From Pseudoalteromonas sp. '520P1 No. 423' (GTDB lineage: Bacteria; Pseudomonadota; Gammaproteobacteria; Enterobacterales; Alteromonadaceae), in assembly GCF_001269985.1 (NCBI RefSeq), contig NZ_BBZB01000001.1, positions 372,001-436,000 on the forward strand: 64,000 nt of DNA, written 5' to 3'. The position numbers were made by a program, and so were the translations under genes. The notes under the pieces were generated by a model, which saw nothing but the letters and a program-made list of their open reading frames with translations, was not told the origin of the DNA and did no database searches. Below, piece after piece: positions 60,240-64,000 of this stretch; the stretch's first letter is position 1, and every line of letters begins with the position of its first letter.

Positions 60240-61292
60240 TCAAGCCTTATCAGTTCCAAATGAACAGTCTTGTTTAGAGCGCTTGAATACTTTTTCACGC
60301 CACACTCTTTTATTTTCATCAGTAATCACCATCGGTGATAATGGATAAATAAGTAATAAATAGTCACCTTTATCCATATCAGTGTATTTAAAGCTAGGAG
60401 TGATTGGGTCATTGACCAAAATAGGTTGAATAACCGCAATCTGACTGTCATTGCGAAGCTTCAAACGCTCTACCGTACCTAAACCAGACGCTGAGTGAAA
60501 ATGACCATTTAAGTGAACGATTTTGTGATCAGGATGAGCTTGCATTGCTAAATGTATTGATTCAGCCATAGTATCATCGCGAACCACCTGCGCGTGATAG
60601 CTGTTTAAACTGGCTTTACTGCGAGAGCTACCATGGCTCATTGCACCCGCAAATTTCTCGAAATAATCGCCTTCTTCTGGAATATGAAAAGAAGCAGCCA
60701 CTTCATCTTTTCTTTCTTTGGGTAATTTTTCTAAAACTTCAAGCCCGTTGCGCCCCGTGCACACAACAGTATCTTTTGGTGCATTAGCCGCAATTACGGG
60801 TAGATTTAGAGCTTTGGCCATTTCAACGAGTGGGCGATAACTACTTTGATAATTATCCCACGCTCGGCCAAAGTGCCGAAGCGTCCATTCGCCAATTTCT
60901 CCAGCCAAATAAGCATCAACGGTTTTTTGTGTATCGCGTTCAAATTGCTCCATTGATAATATGACATCATTATTACCAGCTAACATACGCTGATAAATCA
61001 TCGTTTGCGCCAGATGATTACCTGGGTGTCGATGATTTTCACCTATAAACACGACATCGTAGTCACGTAAACCACCGTCTGTGTCGTTAATATTTACAAT
61101 TTTAGGCTGCTGCCCTCTCACATCAATTAATTGATATGAATATAGAGAAGTTAATGGTTGCGAGGATAACCACCCACTATTAGTTTTTTCAAATGTTATT
61201 AATGGCTTACTAACTCGCTCTTCAACGTTTGTGCTGCAACCACTAAGTGCAGCTAATACACAAAACATTTTATTAATTTGATTAAACTTCAC
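60240..61292 (-). CDS. ChaN family lipoprotein
   Basis: 350 residues with a lipoprotein signal (MKFNQINKMFCVLAALSGCS, lipobox LSGC). The PF04187 (ChaN/DUF399) blocks are present: DVVFIGENHRHPGNHLAQTM near residue 80, VILSMEQFERDTQKTVDAYL near 115, LPVIAANAPK near 165 and HKIVHLNGHFHSASGLGT near 260. By family knowledge ChaN proteins are outer-membrane lipoproteins that bind haem or metals. It lies downstream of a Zn/Mn ABC transporter operon in the same direction, 163 bases after the preceding gene, so it may be coregulated with metal uptake. Confidence 0.88.
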   Translation of the reverse strand: MKFNQINKMFCVLAALSGCSTNVEERVSKPLITFEKTNSGWLSSQPLTSLYSYQLIDVRGQQPKIVNINDTDGGLRDYDVVFIGENHRHPGNHLAQTMIYQRMLAGNNDVILSMEQFERDTQKTVDAYLAGEIGEWTLRHFGRAWDNYQSSYRPLVEMAKALNLPVIAANAPKDTVVCTGRNGLEVLEKLPKERKDEVAASFHIPEEGDYFEKFAGAMSHGSSRSKASLNSYHAQVVRDDTMAESIHLAMQAHPDHKIVHLNGHFHSASGLGTVERLKLRNDSQIAVIQPILVNDPITPSFKYTDMDKGDYLLLIYPLSPMVITDENKRVWREKVFKRSKQDCSFGTDKA

Positions 61293-61455
61293 TTAACATC
61301 CTTAAGAGCTGTTAAAACAGCAAACTTAACATTCGAATATAATAAATAACGCGATGTCACTTTAAAGAAATCACCGAGTTTGCATATACAGTTGCTTGCT
61401 GAAAACTGGCAAAGCTTTGCTTTCATGATGATATCACTAAAGTACAAAAACTCCG

Positions 61456-62280
61456 CTAACCGGACTTTAATGCTTCATTTAACGAAGACAGCTGTTTTTC
61501 TAACCTATTGATTAAGCTACCTGTACTAAAGCGAGAAAAGTCATCGATTTTCCATACACCAATTGAGTTTTTCTTTCCGCTATCTATTATCAGGTAGCGA
61601 AGCCCTATTGCCACCGCATCTTCTTCAGTACTAATATCACTGGACAAACTTGCGATAAAAGGCGCTATTTTGGTACTTTTAGGCACTATAGACGCAACTT
61701 CTTTTGTCATCAAGACATCGTCTAATTGCAAATTGATTTGGCGAATTTCCGCTGAAATGCGTTGGTAGTTTTGATTGATTTGTTCAATATGCGCTGGCCA
61801 TAACGTGCCAAGGTCACGCTTTAATATACCCGCCATTACCAGCAAATTATTACTATTCAGCCAAAAAAATTCATTATCAGAGGCCAAAACTACTTTTTCG
61901 CCATTGGGCATAATCGCATGTGCAATATCAATATCAACAATGCGGATATTACTTAGTCTTAAACTTGGAAAAAAATCTAATTCTGGCTTTACCGCACTTA
62001 GTCCAACAAAGGCATCAAACGATGCAAATTTATTGCTGGCATTTTTTCTCAGCCAACTCGGCACCCTGTTAACAGGTAAACGCTTTGGCGGTAAATAACT
62101 CACGTTAAGTGGCGTATTGTCGATCATTGCCTGCGTTAAGCTAAAGCTAATGGGGCTTACTGTCGCAATGCTACCATTTGCTGAAACGAAGTTTATTGGT
62201 GCTACATTTGCCAATGCGGTACTTGCCAACAAGCAAGAAAATAGCGCGAAATACGTTTTATACATAAAGTTAAGTCGCAT
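61456..62280 (-). CDS. exported protein of unknown function linked to metal transporter
   Basis: 274 residues with a signal peptide; the start is ATG 62280 or the Met five codons later (MYKTYFALFSCLLASTALAN). The mature protein has no recognised domain; ALMPNGEKVV-like strands near 125 and a helical segment with a coiled-coil look (AHIEQINQNYQRISAEIRQI) are the main features, and there are no Cys- or His-rich metal motifs. It begins 3 bases after the permease stop, so it is cotranscribed with the ABC transporter. I do not recognise the family; it may be a periplasmic accessory factor. Confidence 0.65.
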   Translation of the reverse strand: MRLNFMYKTYFALFSCLLASTALANVAPINFVSANGSIATVSPISFSLTQAMIDNTPLNVSYLPPKRLPVNRVPSWLRKNASNKFASFDAFVGLSAVKPELDFFPSLRLSNIRIVDIDIAHAIMPNGEKVVLASDNEFFWLNSNNLLVMAGILKRDLGTLWPAHIEQINQNYQRISAEIRQINLQLDDVLMTKEVASIVPKSTKIAPFIASLSSDISTEEDAVAIGLRYLIIDSGKKNSIGVWKIDDFSRFSTGSLINRLEKQLSSLNEALKSG

Positions 62281-62283
62281 TTT

Positions 62284-63168
62284 TTATCCTTTTTTCCGCA
62301 TAAAGCTATGAGAACTGATTGAGAACACAAACCATACACAAGCCACCAAAATAATCGCAGGTCCTGTCGCTACAGCCCATTGCATATACATAGGCAACAA
62401 GACACCCGCTAAGGCGCTAGAGGTGGCAATAAGGATTGACCACGCCAACATGCTTTTTAAATTATTAGCCAAAAGCCGTGCACTTGCCGCTGGGATTAAT
62501 AGCAAAGCACCAACTAACACCGCGCCAATAATTTTTACCGCCGCTACGGTCATTAAGGCAATGAGCAATACAAAGCTGTAATCGTGTAGCTTGGTTTTTA
62601 CGCGTAAACTTTTTGCAATTTCTGGCGACAGTGCAGTTAAATACGCTTTGTTTGAATACTTAAACGCCAATGCGGTAATAAGCACAAACATGGTAAATAA
62701 AATCACGATATCTTGTGAATCGGCCGTGAGTACTGAGCCAAAAAGCACTTGTTCAACTAAGTGAGCATTGACTTTCTTGGCCACTACCATCAACAAAGCT
62801 GCACCAAGAGCTAACGCGAATGATAGGAATACGCCAATCAAGGCATCGTAAGGCACAGTTGTTCTACCGCGCACCCATTGCAGAGATAATGCAAACACAA
62901 TGGAAAAGGCAAATAGACTAATCCACGGTGCAGTGGTCGGCTCGCCGAGTAAAATACCTATCGACACCCCTGTAAGTGCAGAGTGACCAACCGCTTCTGA
63001 TAAAAACGCTAAGCGCTTAACCACGACTAAGGTACCAAGTACCCCTAATAACGGGCCAATCATTAAGCTGGCTAAAAAGGCATTAACTAAAAAGCTATAG
63101 CCAAACATTTCGGGTAGCCAGCCTTGCTCTGCTAAGCCAGCGAAAAATTGATGAATACTGTCTAACAT
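62284..63168 (-). CDS. zinc/manganese ABC transporter permease (ZnuB/MntB-like)
   Basis: 294 residues with about eight membrane helices, the ABC-3 family. ASLMIGPLLGVLGTLVVVKR and AFLSEAVGHSALTGVSIGIL are the conserved N-terminal blocks, and LIALMTVAAVKIIGAVLVGA the central one with the cytoplasmic loop that contacts the ATPase. It moves Zn2+ or Mn2+ through the inner membrane; the sequence does not decide which. It follows the ATPase gene by 8 bases in the order binding protein, ATPase, permease. Confidence 0.92.
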   Translation of the reverse strand: MLDSIHQFFAGLAEQGWLPEMFGYSFLVNAFLASLMIGPLLGVLGTLVVVKRLAFLSEAVGHSALTGVSIGILLGEPTTAPWISLFAFSIVFALSLQWVRGRTTVPYDALIGVFLSFALALGAALLMVVAKKVNAHLVEQVLFGSVLTADSQDIVILFTMFVLITALAFKYSNKAYLTALSPEIAKSLRVKTKLHDYSFVLLIALMTVAAVKIIGAVLVGALLLIPAASARLLANNLKSMLAWSILIATSSALAGVLLPMYMQWAVATGPAIILVACVWFVFSISSHSFMRKKG

Positions 63169-63176
63169 AATAATGG

Positions 63177-63905
63177 CTAACCCATATTGGCGAAATCTAA
63201 CGGCGACGCATTTTGTTGTAATACGTCAAAAATTTTATCAGCACTGCCTACTTCAACTAAGGTTTGTTCAATAAGTGCTATTTGCTGACAATACTTAGCA
63301 ACAATATGCCAATGGTGCTCGACCATTAAGATCGAATTTTCTTTTTGATGATAGTCACTTAACAGATCGAGGATCAGTTGATGTCCTTTTTTATCAACGC
63401 CCGCTAACGGCTCATCCAGTAACAAAATGTCTGGTTCATTAAGCAAAGCGCCACACAGCAGCACTCTCTGTCTTTCACCTGTTGATAAGGTGCCGATGCG
63501 TTTGTCAGCAAAATTACTAATTTGGAACTTTTCCATGGTTTGCATGATTTTTTGATTGTGCTTGTACTTAAGCCAAACGGCGCGGTTTTCCGCTACCATG
63601 CGTAAGTAATCGAGTACGGTAATTGGCAAAGTGGCATCAAACGGTGCCAACTGTGGTACATAGCCAATATTGCCCACTTTCCCTTGTGGCCAATCTAAAT
63701 AGATGCCACCTTGATGAGGCACAAGTCCAAGCAGTGCTTTGATCAGCGTTGATTTACCACCACCATTGGGGCCGACAATACCCAACCAGCAGCCAGGCTC
63801 AATGGTGAGATTAATATTTGATAGTAAATGATTTCGCTCTATTTTTACTGATGTATTATCGAAAGTAACGCATGGCGAAGCGCTATCGGAAGCCGTGTAT
63901 GACAT
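63177..63905 (-). CDS. zinc/manganese ABC transporter ATP-binding protein (ZnuC/MntA-like)
   Basis: 242 residues. Walker A is GIVGPNGGGKSTLIKALLGL near residue 43, the signature LSTGERQRVLLCGALL near 142 and Walker B ILLLDEPLAGVD near 160, with the switch His in MVEHHWH. It powers the metal permease encoded directly downstream. Its ATG overlaps the stop of the upstream binding-protein gene by one base (TAATG). Confidence 0.93.
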   Translation of the reverse strand: MSYTASDSASPCVTFDNTSVKIERNHLLSNINLTIEPGCWLGIVGPNGGGKSTLIKALLGLVPHQGGIYLDWPQGKVGNIGYVPQLAPFDATLPITVLDYLRMVAENRAVWLKYKHNQKIMQTMEKFQISNFADKRIGTLSTGERQRVLLCGALLNEPDILLLDEPLAGVDKKGHQLILDLLSDYHQKENSILMVEHHWHIVAKYCQQIALIEQTLVEVGSADKIFDVLQQNASPLDFANMG

Positions 63906-64000
63906 TAACCTACCTTGTTAGCAGCATACGTTAATGCTTCTGCTAATTTGTTGATATTGTGACGCATTTCTAATTCGACTAATTCTTTGGTGTACTCGCC
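63905..64000 (-). CDS. metal ABC transporter substrate-binding protein, C-terminal end (truncated by window edge)
   Basis: Only the last 31 codons are in the window: YTKELVELEMRHNINKLAEA then LTYAANKVG and TAA at 63905-63907. A helix of this kind closes ZnuA-type binding proteins, and the one-base overlap with the ATPase gene confirms operon position. Identification rests mainly on context. Confidence 0.6.
   Translation of the reverse strand, partial: GEYTKELVELEMRHNINKLAEALTYAANKVG

Overview
The window looks like a chromosomal segment of a marine, AT-rich gammaproteobacterium of the Alteromonadales, most likely Pseudoalteromonas or a close relative. This is inferred from the low GC content, the many TonB-dependent, peptidase and glycosidase functions, the Mrp cation antiporter, and a complete violacein operon in a low-GC background. 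No rRNA or tRNA gene, intact insertion sequence, prophage or CRISPR array was seen.

Positions 1-24,000 hold mostly single genes. They include a truncated S41-like peptidase, a TonB receptor with a metallophosphatase lipoprotein, a degenerate GGDEF membrane protein overlapping an AraC regulator, and two periplasmic binding proteins. There are also AraC and LysR regulators around a LysE exporter, a PACE efflux gene with a damaged start beside a gutted LysR gene, a CadC-like membrane regulator, and several exported hydrolases (MBL-fold, M20, M16). A tfoX fragment between two palindromic repeats and oligopeptidase B end the section. Positions 24,084-29,725 encode a two-enzyme exported glycosidase operon (GH2 beta-galactosidase and a GH63-like enzyme). 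It faces a 1215-residue propeller-sensor histidine kinase. Positions 33,500-35,600 are a gene graveyard: a broken betaine-type binding protein and small unknown ORFs, some interrupted.

Positions 35,944-46,500 are the most interesting part. A MATE exporter is followed by vioABCDE, the full pathway from L-tryptophan to violacein. Convergent to it lies a second-type tryptophanyl-tRNA synthetase gene. Upstream of that trpS there is a 16-codon leader ORF (MKILCYISQICWWRSF) with tandem Trp codons, preceded by a TATAAT and followed by three competing hairpins, the last followed by a U-rich stretch. This is the layout of a ribosome-mediated tryptophan attenuator. The pathway consumes two tryptophans per violacein, so a tryptophan-starvation-inducible TrpRS beside it makes a coherent module. 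It could protect translation during pigment synthesis or give resistance to a TrpRS inhibitor.

Positions 46,512-48,019 hold a LysR regulator and a divergent VOC protein. Positions 48,883-56,306 are a nine-gene Mrp/Mnh-type Na+/H+ antiporter operon of unusual composition: E, F, G, a fusion of the MrpA C-terminal region with B, C, then three large MrpD/NuoL-like subunits and a small unknown membrane protein. It is preceded by what looks like a frameshifted HPF/RaiA-like gene. Positions 57,099-59,597 encode an exported protein with five almost identical 80-residue repeats. The right end, with visibly higher GC, carries a Zn/Mn ABC transporter operon (binding protein, ATPase, permease), an unknown exported protein and a ChaN-type lipoprotein.
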